This document shows, in pieces, positions 8,364 to 16,662 of a DNA stretch of 64,000 nucleotides (positions within the stretch are counted from its first letter, which is position 1; each line of letters opens with the position of its first letter). The notes under the pieces were generated by a model that did no database searches, was not told the DNA's origin, and saw only the letters and a list, made by a program, of their open reading frames with translations. The translations under genes were made by a program, and so were the position numbers. The stretch lies in contig NZ_CP074102.1 in NCBI RefSeq assembly GCF_018310535.1, positions 2,976,001 to 3,040,000 on the forward strand, read 5' to 3'. This DNA is from Streptomyces mirabilis. GTDB taxonomy: Bacteria; Actinomycetota; Actinomycetes; Streptomycetales; Streptomycetaceae.

Positions 8364-8897
8364 GTGGTGCGAGAACGGCGTGCGTTCCAAAGCGCCCGCC
8401 GGGCCCGGGAGTTCGAGGCGTTCGTCGCGGGCGCGGCAGGGCGGCTGCTGCATGCCGCCACACTGCTCACGGCGGAGCCGCCGAACGCCAATCCGCGCGC
8501 GCGGCGCCTGCTGACGCTGGCACTCGCCCACACGTACGCCTCCTGGGACCGGCTGCGCGGTGAGGACCCGTACGACCGGGCCCGCCAGCAGCTGGCCGTC
8601 CGCTTCGCGCGTGGGGCGTGGCACCAGTACGGGGCTCTGGGACGCTCCCGCCCATCCCCATCCCCATCCCCATCCGGCTCCGGCCCGGGCTCCGTGGCCG
8701 TCCTGGCCCGCCTGACGCCCCAGGAGCGGCTGATCCTGGTCCTGAGGATGTACGAGGGGGTCGCCGAGGAACAGACTGCGGCCCTGCTCGGGCTCCCCGT
8801 GGAACGGGTCCGGGCGATCTGTGCCCGGGCGATGACGACACTGCTGCACCCACCGCGCGGACCGGCACCGACCATGGCGAAGGTGGTGCCGTCATGA
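8364..8897 (+). CDS. sigma-70-like protein with degenerate region 2
   Basis: Codes for 177 residues from a GTG pair at 8364/8367 behind GGGAGG. The C-terminal part (about 110-165) is a good sigma region 4: LTPQERLILVLRMYEGVAEEQTAALLGLPVERVRAICARAMTTLL, with the helix-turn-helix expected for -35 recognition. The N-terminal part (FEAFVAGAAGRLLHAATLLT) recalls the start of SigE-type ECF factors, but a recognisable -10-binding region 2.4 is missing and a Pro/Ser-rich linker (SRPSPSPSPSGSG) joins the halves. It may be a divergent ECF factor or a non-sigma regulator. The stop overlaps a 21-codon mini-ORF that leads to the next small membrane protein, suggesting coupling and possibly an anti-sigma-like partner. 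Confidence 0.68.
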   Translation: MVRERRAFQSARRAREFEAFVAGAAGRLLHAATLLTAEPPNANPRARRLLTLALAHTYASWDRLRGEDPYDRARQQLAVRFARGAWHQYGALGRSRPSPSPSPSGSGPGSVAVLARLTPQERLILVLRMYEGVAEEQTAALLGLPVERVRAICARAMTTLLHPPRGPAPTMAKVVPS

Positions 8898-8932
8898 AGC
8901 ACGGTGGTGTGGTCATGAAGCACGGTGGTGTG
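8891..8932 (+). repeat. 21-bp tandem duplication forming a coupling mini-ORF
   Basis: GTCATGAAGCACGGTGGTGTG occurs twice in immediate tandem (8891-8911 and 8912-8932). The first ATG (8894) overlaps the stop of the sigma-like gene (ATGA). It opens a 21-codon frame (8894-8959) that stops at TGA 8957-8959, overlapping the GTG start at 8956 of the next gene. Confidence 0.7.
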
Positions 8933-8955
8933 GTCGTGAGGCTGGTGATGCGGTC

Positions 8956-9204
8956 GTGAACCTGCCCGAGCGCGAGGCGAACGTACGGCGGCTGCTGGAG
9001 CAGAAGCAGCCCCCCGTGCCGCCCGACCTGTACGCGGACGTCGTGCGCCGCGGGAGCCGGATGCTGCGCCGCAGGACGCTGGCCCGGCGGGTGATGTGGC
9101 TGCTGCTGTTCGCCGCGACCGTCGCCTTCGTGGTGTGGGCGTCGATGGCCCGTCCCTGGGTGGAGCCGCCTTCGCAGACGACCCCACCGCTGACGGGCTG
9201 GTGA
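8956..9204 (+). CDS. small single-pass membrane protein
   Basis: Codes for 82 residues from GTG 8956. A basic stretch (RRGSRMLRRRTLARR, residues 31-45) precedes one hydrophobic helix, MWLLLFAATVAFVVWASMA (about 47-65), and a short outside tail rich in Pro and Thr. Cytoplasmic N-terminus and single helix recall short anti-sigma or accessory membrane proteins. It directly follows the sigma-like gene and is coupled to it through the mini-ORF, so a pair relation is plausible. No zinc-binding anti-sigma motif (HxxxCxxC) is present. Confidence 0.65.
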   Translation: MNLPEREANVRRLLEQKQPPVPPDLYADVVRRGSRMLRRRTLARRVMWLLLFAATVAFVVWASMARPWVEPPSQTTPPLTGW

Positions 9205-9226
9205 CCCCGAGGGGCCGGTGGTGGGT

Positions 9227-10381
9227 TTAGCCGAGGGCCTGCTGCAGGTCCTGGAGCAGGTCGTCGACGTTCTCGATGCCTACGGAGAGGCGGACGAGGT
9301 CGGCGGGGACCTCCAGGGCCGAACCGGCGGCGGACGCGTGCGTCATGCGCCCGGGGTGCTCGATCAGGGACTCCACGCCGCCCAGGGACTCACCGAGGGT
9401 GAAGACCTTGGCGCGGTTGCAGACCTCGACGGCCGCTTCCTCGCCGCCCTCGACCTGGAAGGAGACCATGCCGCCGAACGCCTTCATCTGCTTGGCGGCG
9501 ATCTCGTGACCGGGGTGCTCCGGGAGGCCCGGGTAGAGAACGCGGGTCACGCGCGCGTGCCGGGTGAGCATGTCGGCGATCTTGGTGGCGTTCTCGCTGT
9601 GCCGGTCCATGCGCACCGAGAGCGTCTTGGTGCCGCGCAGCACCAGCCAGGAGTCGAAGGGCCCGGCGACCGCGCCCATCGCGTTCTGGTGGTACGCCAG
9701 CTCCTCGCCGAGCGCCTGGTCGCCGACGATCAGCGCGCCGCCGACGACGTCCGAGTGGCCGCCCATGTACTTGGTCAGCGAGTGCACGACGACGTCCGCG
9801 CCGAGCGCGAGCGGCTGCTGCAGGTAGGGGGTGGCGAAGGTGTTGTCGACGACGAGCCGGGCGCCCGCCTCACGCGCGATCTGCGCGACCGCGGCGATGT
9901 CGGTGATGCCGAGAAGCGGGTTGGAGGGGGTCTCCACCCACACGACCTTGGTCTTCGGCGTGAGGGCGGCCCGTACGGCGGCCGGGTCGCTGGTGTCGGC
10001 CACGGACCACTCGACGCCCCACCGCGAGACGACCTTCGCGAAGAGGCGGAACGTACCGCCGTACGCGTCGTTCGGGATGACCACGTGGTCGCCGGGGCTG
10101 AGCAGCGTACGCAACAGGCAGTCCTCGGCCGCCAGTCCGGACGCGAACGCGAGGCCGCGACGACCGCCCTCCAGGGCGGCGAGGTTCTCTTCCAGGGCGG
10201 TCCTGGTGGGGTTGGCGCTGCGGCTGTACTCGTAACCGCCGCGCAGCCCTCCGACGCCGTCCTGCTTGTAGGTCGAGACCTGGTAGATCGGCGGGACGAC
10301 CGCGCCGGTGAGGGGATCGGCGGTGTTGCCCGCGTGGATCGCGAGGGTCTCGAAGTGCTGACTGATGTGCCTGTCGCTCAT
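9227..10381 (-). CDS. metB: cystathionine gamma-synthase
   Basis: PLP-dependent enzyme of the Cys/Met metabolism family, 384 residues, joining an activated homoserine ester with cysteine in methionine synthesis. The PLP-lysine is Lys204 in HSLTKYMGGHS; YEYSRSANPTR near residue 50 binds PLP phosphate from the neighbouring subunit; WVETPSNPLL is the family signature. The family also contains gamma-lyases and O-acetylhomoserine sulfhydrylases; the YEYSRSANPTRTALE form and length fit MetB, but activity could overlap with cystathionine gamma-lyase. The start ATG 10381 faces a divergent gene 154 bases away. No SAM riboswitch is evident upstream. Confidence 0.88.
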   Translation of the reverse strand: MSDRHISQHFETLAIHAGNTADPLTGAVVPPIYQVSTYKQDGVGGLRGGYEYSRSANPTRTALEENLAALEGGRRGLAFASGLAAEDCLLRTLLSPGDHVVIPNDAYGGTFRLFAKVVSRWGVEWSVADTSDPAAVRAALTPKTKVVWVETPSNPLLGITDIAAVAQIAREAGARLVVDNTFATPYLQQPLALGADVVVHSLTKYMGGHSDVVGGALIVGDQALGEELAYHQNAMGAVAGPFDSWLVLRGTKTLSVRMDRHSENATKIADMLTRHARVTRVLYPGLPEHPGHEIAAKQMKAFGGMVSFQVEGGEEAAVEVCNRAKVFTLGESLGGVESLIEHPGRMTHASAAGSALEVPADLVRLSVGIENVDDLLQDLQQALG

Positions 10382-10439
10382 GGGTCCCGAGCGTAGTGCG
10401 CCCGCGGGGCTGATGGCGGCTCACGGCCTGTGCGGGGCG

Positions 10440-10478
10440 CCTCGTGGTCTGCGCGGAGGCACCTCGTGGTCTGCGCGG
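10440..10478. repeat. short direct repeat in metB upstream region
   Basis: CCTCGTGGTCTGCGCGG occurs at 10440-10456 and again at 10462-10478, a 22-base period, between the divergent metB gene and the hypothetical gene at 10536. Function unknown. Confidence 0.5.
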
Positions 10479-10535
10479 GCGGCCGGGACCGGACCGGGTT
10501 GGCCAATTGTCGGACCCGTCTGGTTCGCTTGAGGC

Positions 10536-11654
10536 ATGGAGATTCTCTGGGTCCTGATGGCGCTGGCCATGTTCAGCCTGGTCCTGTTGCCGGTCCTCAG
10601 GCGCAGGCGCACCGGCATTCAGCTGGTCTCGCCCGGCGACCCGGACGCGGCGGACCCGGAGAACTACGGATTCCTGCGTCAGGAGGAGCTGGACATCCGC
10701 ATGCCCGGACCGGACGGGGACCTCCTGGACGTCCTGGACCTGGTGCAGCGCACACAGGACTACCAAGCGGCCTCGCAGCTCCTGGCGGGCACGGAGATCT
10801 CGGGCGAGACGCGCTGGCAGCGGGTGCAGGCCTTCGCCGGCGCCGCGTCCCTGGAGCTGCAGCAGCGCCCGGGCGGGGTCAGCGAGACGCCGGGCGGGCA
10901 GTGGCTGCGGGTGTGGCGGGCCGAGAAGCCCAAGGACGCGGGCGGCGCGGCGGTGCACGCGGAGTTCCTGGTGCAGCAGGCGTGGCGGACGTCGACACCG
11001 GGGACGAACGAGTTCCGGATCATCATGGAGGAGGCGAGGACGGCATGCGGCGAGGCGGCCCTGCTCTCCCCCGGTGACCCGATCCCGTACATCATCGAAC
11101 TGTCGGTGGCCCGCGGACTCGCCTACTCCCGGCCTGAGTTCGAGGCGCTCTGGCTGAAGATCCTGGACCGCGCGCCGGCCCACATGGGCGCGCATCTGGC
11201 GGCCCTGCACTACTGGTGCGAGAAGTGGCACGGCTCGCGCGAGGTGGCGTACTCCTTCGCGGAGGCCGCGGCGGCCCGCGCCCCTCAGGGTTCCCTGCTG
11301 GCCGCCATGCCGCTCTTCGCGGTCTTCGAGCACCTCCCCGAGGTGAACCTGGTCCGCGGCTTCTACCAGAGCGAGGTCGTCACCAAGGCGGTCCACGGCG
11401 CGCTCTACGCGGTGCACGCGGCCCGCCCCGACGACCCGATGCTGGCGCACGTGCGCCACCTCCTGGTGCTCTTCCTGGTCCGCGGCGAGCGCTGGGCGGA
11501 GGCCATGAACCAGCTGGTGCACGTGGACGGCCACGTGGGCGCCCTCCCCTGGACCCTCACACCCGACCCGGCGGCTGACTACGCGCTCTACCGCGCCCTG
11601 GCGGTGGCGGGCTACGAGGCGAACGGCGGAACGCCGGCGTCACTGCCCCGCTGA
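10536..11654 (+). CDS. membrane-anchored hypothetical protein
   Basis: Codes for 372 residues. One N-terminal hydrophobic helix (ILWVLMALAMFSLVLLPVL, residues 3-21) is followed by an Arg-rich stop-transfer, so the bulk should be cytoplasmic. The body is almost all helical with paired repeats such as AALHYWCEKWHGSREVAYSFAEAAAARAP and PMLAHVRHLLVLFLVRGERWAEAMNQLVHVDG, which resemble TPR-like helical repeats without matching the strict consensus. No catalytic motif is visible. It lies between metB and msrA, is transcribed towards msrA, and has its own terminator hairpin, so it is probably not co-transcribed with msrA. I do not recognise a named family. Confidence 0.75.
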   Translation: MEILWVLMALAMFSLVLLPVLRRRRTGIQLVSPGDPDAADPENYGFLRQEELDIRMPGPDGDLLDVLDLVQRTQDYQAASQLLAGTEISGETRWQRVQAFAGAASLELQQRPGGVSETPGGQWLRVWRAEKPKDAGGAAVHAEFLVQQAWRTSTPGTNEFRIIMEEARTACGEAALLSPGDPIPYIIELSVARGLAYSRPEFEALWLKILDRAPAHMGAHLAALHYWCEKWHGSREVAYSFAEAAAARAPQGSLLAAMPLFAVFEHLPEVNLVRGFYQSEVVTKAVHGALYAVHAARPDDPMLAHVRHLLVLFLVRGERWAEAMNQLVHVDGHVGALPWTLTPDPAADYALYRALAVAGYEANGGTPASLPR

Positions 11655-11662
11655 GGACGTAC

Positions 11663-11688
11663 GAGCCCCGGAATCACGACCGGGGCTC
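11663..11688 (+). terminator. hairpin terminator
   Basis: GAGCCCCGG and CCGGGGCTC form a perfect 9-base stem with an 8-base loop, 8 bases after the stop of the upstream gene and before msrA. Confidence 0.7.
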
Positions 11689-11747
11689 ACACGTTGAAAA
11701 CACCACGGCGCCCCGGCCCCGTGCCCCTGTGACCCCGTGGAGACCAC

Positions 11748-12422
11748 ATGTTCCTGCACAGCCGTACCCCTCAGCTCCCGACCGCCGAACAGGCACTGCG
11801 CGGCCGCCCGGAGCCGATCTTCACGGTCACCGACCGCCACACCGTCCTCGGCAACCCCCTCCTCGGCCCCTACCCCGAGGGCCTGGAGATCGCCGACTTC
11901 GGCATGGGCTGTTTCTGGGGCGCCGAGCGCAAGTTCTGGCAGCTCCCGACGGGCGTGTACACGACCCTGGTCGGCTATCAGGGCGGCTTCACCGAGCACC
12001 CCACCTACGAGGAGGTCTGCTCGGGCCTGACCGGCCACACGGAGGTCGTCCGCGTGGTCCACGACCCCGGCCTCATCTCCTACGAGCGCCTCCTCCAGGT
12101 CTTCTGGGAGTCCCACAACCCGACCCAGGGCTTCCGCCAGGGCAACGACGTCGGCACCCAGTACCGCTCCGCCGTCTACACCCACACCCCCGCCCAGGCA
12201 GCCACCGCGGCCTCCTCCCGCGCCGCCTACCAGAAGGTCCTGACCTCCTCCGGCTACGGCACCATCACCACCGAACTCCTCCCCGCGGAAAGCCGTACCT
12301 TCTACCCGGCCGAGGACTATCACCAGCAGTACCTTTCGGGCAGCAAAAACCCGGACGGGTACTGCGGGTCGGGCGGAACCGGTGTGTCCTGCCCGATCGG
12401 CGTTGCCAAGGCCGAAGGCTGA
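11748..12422 (+). CDS. msrA: peptide-methionine (S)-S-oxide reductase
   Basis: Repairs methionine-S-sulfoxide in proteins. Codes for 224 residues. The catalytic motif is GMGCFWGAE with Cys55; [18 protein letters not shown] follows. The C-terminal [12 protein letters not shown] contains the two resolving cysteines expected in three-cysteine MsrA enzymes. The ATG at 11748 is in line with the family; no strong ribosome site is seen. The C-terminal end ([14 protein letters not shown]) is slightly unusual compared with the typical DKNPxGYCGxGG form, which instead appears in a detached fragment 1.5 kb downstream, implying a rearrangement at this locus. Confidence 0.95.
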   Translation: MFLHSRTPQLPTAEQALRGRPEPIFTVTDRHTVLGNPLLGPYPEGLEIADFGMGCFWGAERKFWQLPTGVYTTLVGYQGGFTEHPTYEEVCSGLTGHTEVVRVVHDPGLISYERLLQVFWESHNPTQGFRQGNDVGTQYRSAVYTHTPAQAATAASSRAAYQKVLTSSGYGTITTELLPAESRTFYPAEDYHQQYLSGSKNPDGYCGSGGTGVSCPIGVAKAEG

Positions 12423-12651
12423 CGTCGCCGGGCGGGTTTCAGAACCTACCCGCGCAGGGTGCGCGACGAGCAGTTGCCACTCGCCCGACGTCACACGGCC
12501 CTGAGGTGTGCCGTCGGGCGCTACTGTCCGCTCGGCTTCAACCCGACCTGGGCGTACCTTGCTGCGACGGCATGCCCTTCCCGTGATCTACGCGGAAATC
12601 CGGGACGGACAAGGCACTCGATTTCGCGGATCGTGCCCCGCGCTGTACGCC

Positions 12652-12744
12652 GTGGAAGAACCGCACCGCAGGATCCGTGCGGCCTGTGCAAAATCCACGA
12701 TCACCGTCTACCAGGCGTACTCTCCGGAGATCAGCCTGCCCGCA
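12652..12744 (+). pseudogene. DUF4291 relic A (N-terminal fragment)
   Basis: From GTG 12652, 31 codons read VEEPHRRIRAA...STITVYQAYSPEISLPA, which matches the N-terminus of DUF4291 proteins (usual length about 200) as I remember them. After residue 31 the similarity ends abruptly and the frame continues as composition-biased sequence. It is the first of three truncated copies of this family in the window (others at 20850 and 24203). The rest of 12423-13011 contains no gene I can support. Confidence 0.7.
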
Positions 12745-13011
12745 CAGCCGGCGCCTCGCGTGGATCACCGGCTACCCAGCGGCCGGCGCGGCCACGGTGG
12801 CCTACGTCGAAGTACGCTGCCGGGTCGGCGCGGTGGAGGAAGCGAGTGTTTGGTGCCCGAAAAGACCCCGCTGTCGGCGAGCAGGTCCTGAGTTGCGACG
12901 GAACCCGTACGGGTACCTGCTTGGGCAGTTCCGTGAGTCCAGGACGTCGAGCGATCAAACAGGGGCGTACGGCTCGACGCGCATCGCTCCGGCCCGCGAA
13001 GTCACCAACGA

Positions 13012-13656
13012 CTAGTCCGCCCGGGCGGACGCGAGGTGGGCATCCACGGCGACGACACCGTCGACGCCCTGGCACAGGCCCACGACCACCGGGACGAGAC
13101 GCGGTTCCGGAACGTGACCCCGCAGGGTAACGGCCCCGTCCCGGACCTCGACCACGACGGTGCCCTCTTCCAGGCCGAGGATGCGCCCCAGGACGTCCCG
13201 TACGACCTCGCCGCGGATCTCGACGTCGGAGCGGATGAAGGTGTCCAACAGGTCGCTGCGGCTGACGATGCCGGCGAGGAGCCCGTGGTCGCCGACCACG
13301 GGCAGCTGCTTGACGTGCCGCCTGCGGAGTTCCCGCGCGGCCCGGGGGATCGTCCAGTCGGCACGGGCGCTGACGACGGGGCTGCTCATGAGCGCGCTCG
13401 CGGTCCTGGCCCGGGCCTTGCCCCAGGCGCGCTCGTCGTTCCCGTCCTGCCCTTGCGGTTCGGGCATGCCGGTCTCGTGCCGCAGCACGTCCGACGCGGA
13501 CACGACGCCGATGGGGGCGCCCTCGTCGTCGATGACCGGGGCCGCGGCGATGTCGTTCGCGTCCAGCAGGGCGACGATCTCGTGGAACGGTGTGTCGGGG
13601 CGGAGGGTGATGACCTCCTCGGTCATCACGTCACCGACCGTGCGGCGGTGCAGCAT
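13012..13656 (-). CDS. CBS-domain pair protein with C-terminal BON domain
   Basis: Codes for 214 residues. Two CBS motifs form a Bateman module: VGDVMTEEVITLRPDTPFHEIVALLDANDIAAAPVIDDEGAPIGVVSASDVL (1-60) and ALMSSPVVSARADWTIPRAARELRRRHVKQLPVVGDHGLLAGIVSRSDLL (90-140). A BON domain follows (VVRDVLGRILGLEEGTVVVEVRDGAVTLRGHVPEPRLVPVVVGLCQGVDGVVAVD). CBS pairs bind adenine nucleotides; BON domains bind lipids or act in envelope contacts. The CBS-BON arrangement is common in actinobacterial stress or dormancy-linked proteins. ATG 13656 has GGAGGAGG about 9 bases upstream. It stands between two relics and appears intact. Confidence 0.9.
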   Translation of the reverse strand: MLHRRTVGDVMTEEVITLRPDTPFHEIVALLDANDIAAAPVIDDEGAPIGVVSASDVLRHETGMPEPQGQDGNDERAWGKARARTASALMSSPVVSARADWTIPRAARELRRRHVKQLPVVGDHGLLAGIVSRSDLLDTFIRSDVEIRGEVVRDVLGRILGLEEGTVVVEVRDGAVTLRGHVPEPRLVPVVVGLCQGVDGVVAVDAHLASARAD

Positions 13657-13907
13657 GACATCGGCCTCCTCCGCTTCGCGACGGGACGGCGCCCCGGCCT
13701 CCGCGGCCGTTCGGCCACGCCGTCTCCCCTACCCATGACAGCACCGCGCCGCTCCGGCGGCCAGTGACGTTCGGCCCGGCGGGGAGGGCCGGCGGTCCCA
13801 CGGCGGCGTCCAGCGAGCCGAATACCGCACGGCCGATCTCGCTTCGTCGAGCACTGCGCAGCCGACAGCGCGGGCCAAAACACCCCTGCTGGTCGAGCGA
13901 GAGCCGC

Positions 13908-14003
13908 CACCAGCAGTACCTCGACAAGAACCCGGCGGGCTACTGCGGCATGGGCGGGACGGGCGTTTCGTGCCCGGTCGGCGTGGCTCTCGCCGAGGGG
14001 TGA
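13908..14003 (+). pseudogene. msrA 3'-end relic
   Basis: Thirty-one codons plus stop read [19 protein letters not shown] followed by [12 protein letters not shown], unmistakably the C-terminus of MsrA with both resolving cysteines. No catalytic-domain sequence precedes it; upstream reading (GES R) is unrelated. It duplicates the end of the intact msrA (12422) with a different, more canonical sequence, so it comes from a second msrA allele. The stretch 13657-13907 between the CBS gene and this relic shows no other feature. Confidence 0.85.
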
Positions 14004-14125
14004 GTCTCGCCGTAGCGCCTGATCGCCGTACCACTCCTGCCGGACCGCCGGGCCGGGAGGAACGGGAGGTCGCGAACGGAGACCGTGGGGAGGAACATCG
14101 GAGTCACACAGGCAAGGTGGTGGCT

Positions 14126-16573
14126 ATGGGGACGCCGTCGATGCACTTCAGCGAGAGTCCTGAGGATCCGTTCGCGCTCGGGCGTGGCGCCTCGGCTGCG
14201 CTCGACGATCAAGGCACCGTGGTCGGCTGGAGCGCACGTGCACAGGAGTTGCTGGGCTATCCGGCCAAGGAAGTGATCGGACGGGCGTGGCAGGACCTCC
14301 TGGTCGACGCCCGTGACCTGCCTGTCGCGCGGTCCGTCGTCGTGGACGCCATGAGGACGGGCGGCTGGTTCGGGATCCTGCCCGTCCGGCACCGCGACGG
14401 ACGGCGGGTGGAGATGGGTTTCCGGGCCCGCGCGATCACGCGGGGCGGGGACAGTCAGGAGTGGGTCCTGGTCGGAGCCCCCGCCGCGGAGGTCAGTGCC
14501 TGGCAGCGGGACCGTGCGCTGCTGGACGGCCTGTACCGCCGGTCCCCGATCGGTCTGGTCACTTACGGCCCGGACAGCAGAGTGATCCGGGTCAACCGTG
14601 CGGTCGAGAAGGCGAGCGGTGTCCCGGCCGAGGCGCCGGTGGGCCGTCGCCCCCGCGAATTCATGGTCGACGAGGACGCGGGTCCGACCGAGGAGCGGGT
14701 ACGGCACGTCCTGGAGACCGGCGAGCCGTTGATCTTCACGGAGCAGTCGGCCCGGGCACGCCATGATCCGGGCCGGGACCGGATCGTGTCCGTCTCGGCG
14801 TTCCGGATGGAAGACCCCTCGGGCCGGGTGCTCGGCGTGGCCGAGACGATCGAGGACGTGACCGACCGCCACCGGGCCCAACGCAGGCTCGCCCTGCTGA
14901 ACGAGGCAAGCGCCCGGATCGGAACCTCACTGGACGTGGCCCAGACGGCCCGGGAACTGGCCGAGGTGGCCGCACACGGCCTGTCGGACTACTGCTCGGT
15001 GGACCTTCTGCAGTCGGTGACACTTGGTGACGAACCACCCCCCGGTGCGAGAGGTCCGCTGCTCCGGGTAGCCCTCTCGCCTCCAGAACGCCGGGTCCCG
15101 TACCAGGAGGGCGAGGTGGTCCCGCTCCTTCCGGATTCTCCGCAGGCGCGTTGCCTGGCCGAGCGCCGCCCGATTCTCGACCGGCTGCTGTCCCTCCGCC
15201 CCGAGTGGTACGCCATGGACCGTCGGCGGATCGAGATCGCCATGGGTCTCGGCGTTCATTCGCTGATCGTGGTGCCCTTGGTGGCTCGCGGCCTGGTACT
15301 GGGCGTGGTGAGCCTGTGGCGAGTACGCCATTCGGAGCCTTTCGAGGACGACGATGCCGCGGTGGCCCATGAGTTCTCCTCGCGTGCGGCCGTCTGCATC
15401 GACAACGCGCGCCGCTTCACCCAGCAGCAGAGCGCCGCTCTGACTCTGCAGCGCAGTCTGCTGCCGAGCGCGGTGTCCGACCTGCCGGCGGTCGAGGTGG
15501 CCTGCCGATACCTCCCGGCGAGCGGTGAACCGGGCATCGGCGGTGACTGGTTCGACGTGATCCCGTTGTCAGGGGCCCGGGTCGCACTCGTCGTGGGAGA
15601 CGTGGTCGGCCACGGGCTCCACGCCGCGGCCTCCATGGGCCGCCTGCGCGCCGCCGTGCGCACCCTGGCCAGCCTCGACCTGGAACCGGACGAGGTGGTG
15701 GCACGGCTGGACGATCTGGTCAGCCTGCTGGCCGCCGAGCTGGAGGCGAACGCCGACGGCAGCGGGTCCACCGTGGAGCAGATGCTCGGGGCCACCTGCG
15801 TGTACGCGGTCTACGATCCGGTCTCCCGGCACTGCTCCCTGGCACGCGCCGGTCACCCGGCACCGATGGTGTCCACCCCGGACGGCGAGGTGACCGTGCT
15901 CGACCTGCCCGCGGGTCCACCGCTGGGTCTGGGCGGGCTGCCATTCGAAACGTACGACCTCGACCTCCCCGAGGGCAGCCTGCTCACGCTCTACACCAAC
16001 GGTCTTCTGGAGGCGCGCAACGGCGACATCGACGCCGCGCTGGAGCACCTGGACGAATGCCTCACCCACGTCGCGAATCCTCTGGACAGCACCTGCCATG
16101 CCGTGGTCGAAGCGCTGCTGCCGAAGGAGCACCTCCCCACCGACGACGTCGCGCTGCTCATCGCCCGTACCCGGGTGCTACCGCCACAGGATGTCGCCAC
16201 CTGGCAGCTGCCCCTGGAAGCAACCGCCCCTGCCCGTGCCCGGCAGCTGACCACGGAGAAACTGACCGAATGGGGGCTGCCGGAACTGGCCTTCACCACG
16301 GAGCTGGTCGCCAGCGAGCTCGTCACCAACGCCTACCGGTACGCGGCCGGCCCCGTCACCCTGCGCCTCATCCGTACGCACTGCCTGATCTGTGAGGTGT
16401 CCGACACCAGCCACACTTCCCCTCACCTCCGACGGGCCCTCAGCACGGACGAGGGCGGCCGCGGGCTCTTCCTGGTCGCGCAGCTCACGGAGCGGTGGGG
16501 CACCCGCTATGCCCACGACGGCAAGACCGTTTGGACGGAGCAGCCCCTGCCGCAGCCCCTGCCGCACGTGTGA
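14126..16573 (+). CDS. PAS-PAS-GAF-PP2C phosphatase with ATPase domain
   Basis: Codes for 815 residues from ATG 14126. Order: PAS (about 15-120, ALDDQGTVVGWSARAQELLGYPAKEVIGR), PAS (130-250), GAF (260-440, LLNEASARIGTSLDVAQTARELAEVA), SpoIIE/RsbU-type PP2C (about 450-650, LQRSLLP ... IGGDWFDVIPL ... VVGDVVGHGLHAA, ending DDVALLIARTR), and a C-terminal HATPase_c_2 (680-800, ELVASELVTNAYRY ... GGRGLFLVAQL). The metal-binding Asp residues of GGDWFD and GDVVGHG are present. Proteins with this layout switch anti-sigma factors or anti-anti-sigma factors by combining phosphatase and kinase-like domains. No partner STAS or anti-sigma gene lies next to it; a second PP2C protein is 3 kb downstream. Confidence 0.9.
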   Translation: MGTPSMHFSESPEDPFALGRGASAALDDQGTVVGWSARAQELLGYPAKEVIGRAWQDLLVDARDLPVARSVVVDAMRTGGWFGILPVRHRDGRRVEMGFRARAITRGGDSQEWVLVGAPAAEVSAWQRDRALLDGLYRRSPIGLVTYGPDSRVIRVNRAVEKASGVPAEAPVGRRPREFMVDEDAGPTEERVRHVLETGEPLIFTEQSARARHDPGRDRIVSVSAFRMEDPSGRVLGVAETIEDVTDRHRAQRRLALLNEASARIGTSLDVAQTARELAEVAAHGLSDYCSVDLLQSVTLGDEPPPGARGPLLRVALSPPERRVPYQEGEVVPLLPDSPQARCLAERRPILDRLLSLRPEWYAMDRRRIEIAMGLGVHSLIVVPLVARGLVLGVVSLWRVRHSEPFEDDDAAVAHEFSSRAAVCIDNARRFTQQQSAALTLQRSLLPSAVSDLPAVEVACRYLPASGEPGIGGDWFDVIPLSGARVALVVGDVVGHGLHAAASMGRLRAAVRTLASLDLEPDEVVARLDDLVSLLAAELEANADGSGSTVEQMLGATCVYAVYDPVSRHCSLARAGHPAPMVSTPDGEVTVLDLPAGPPLGLGGLPFETYDLDLPEGSLLTLYTNGLLEARNGDIDAALEHLDECLTHVANPLDSTCHAVVEALLPKEHLPTDDVALLIARTRVLPPQDVATWQLPLEATAPARARQLTTEKLTEWGLPELAFTTELVASELVTNAYRYAAGPVTLRLIRTHCLICEVSDTSHTSPHLRRALSTDEGGRGLFLVAQLTERWGTRYAHDGKTVWTEQPLPQPLPHV

Positions 16574-16662
16574 CCCGCGACGAGGGCGTGTCTGTTCCAC
16601 CGGACGCTGTCGCGGCGGATCGGAAGCCCGGCGCGACGCCAGATCCTCTTCGGCTCTGTGGT

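Noticed and set aside
8615-8680. CCCATC-type short tandem repeats in the sigma-like gene, considered as a CRISPR or minisatellite
   Set aside because: They encode the SPSPSPS linker in frame and have no spacer structure.
12423-13011. Longer gene around DUF4291 relic A (frame 12508-12891)
   Set aside because: Only 31 codons resemble a protein family; both sides are shadow-like, with no ribosome site.
13940-14881. 313-codon minus frame over the PAS region, and the 634-codon minus frame 16178-18082
   Set aside because: Both are antisense or out-of-frame shadows of the PP2C regulator and the haloperoxidase-like gene, without domains.
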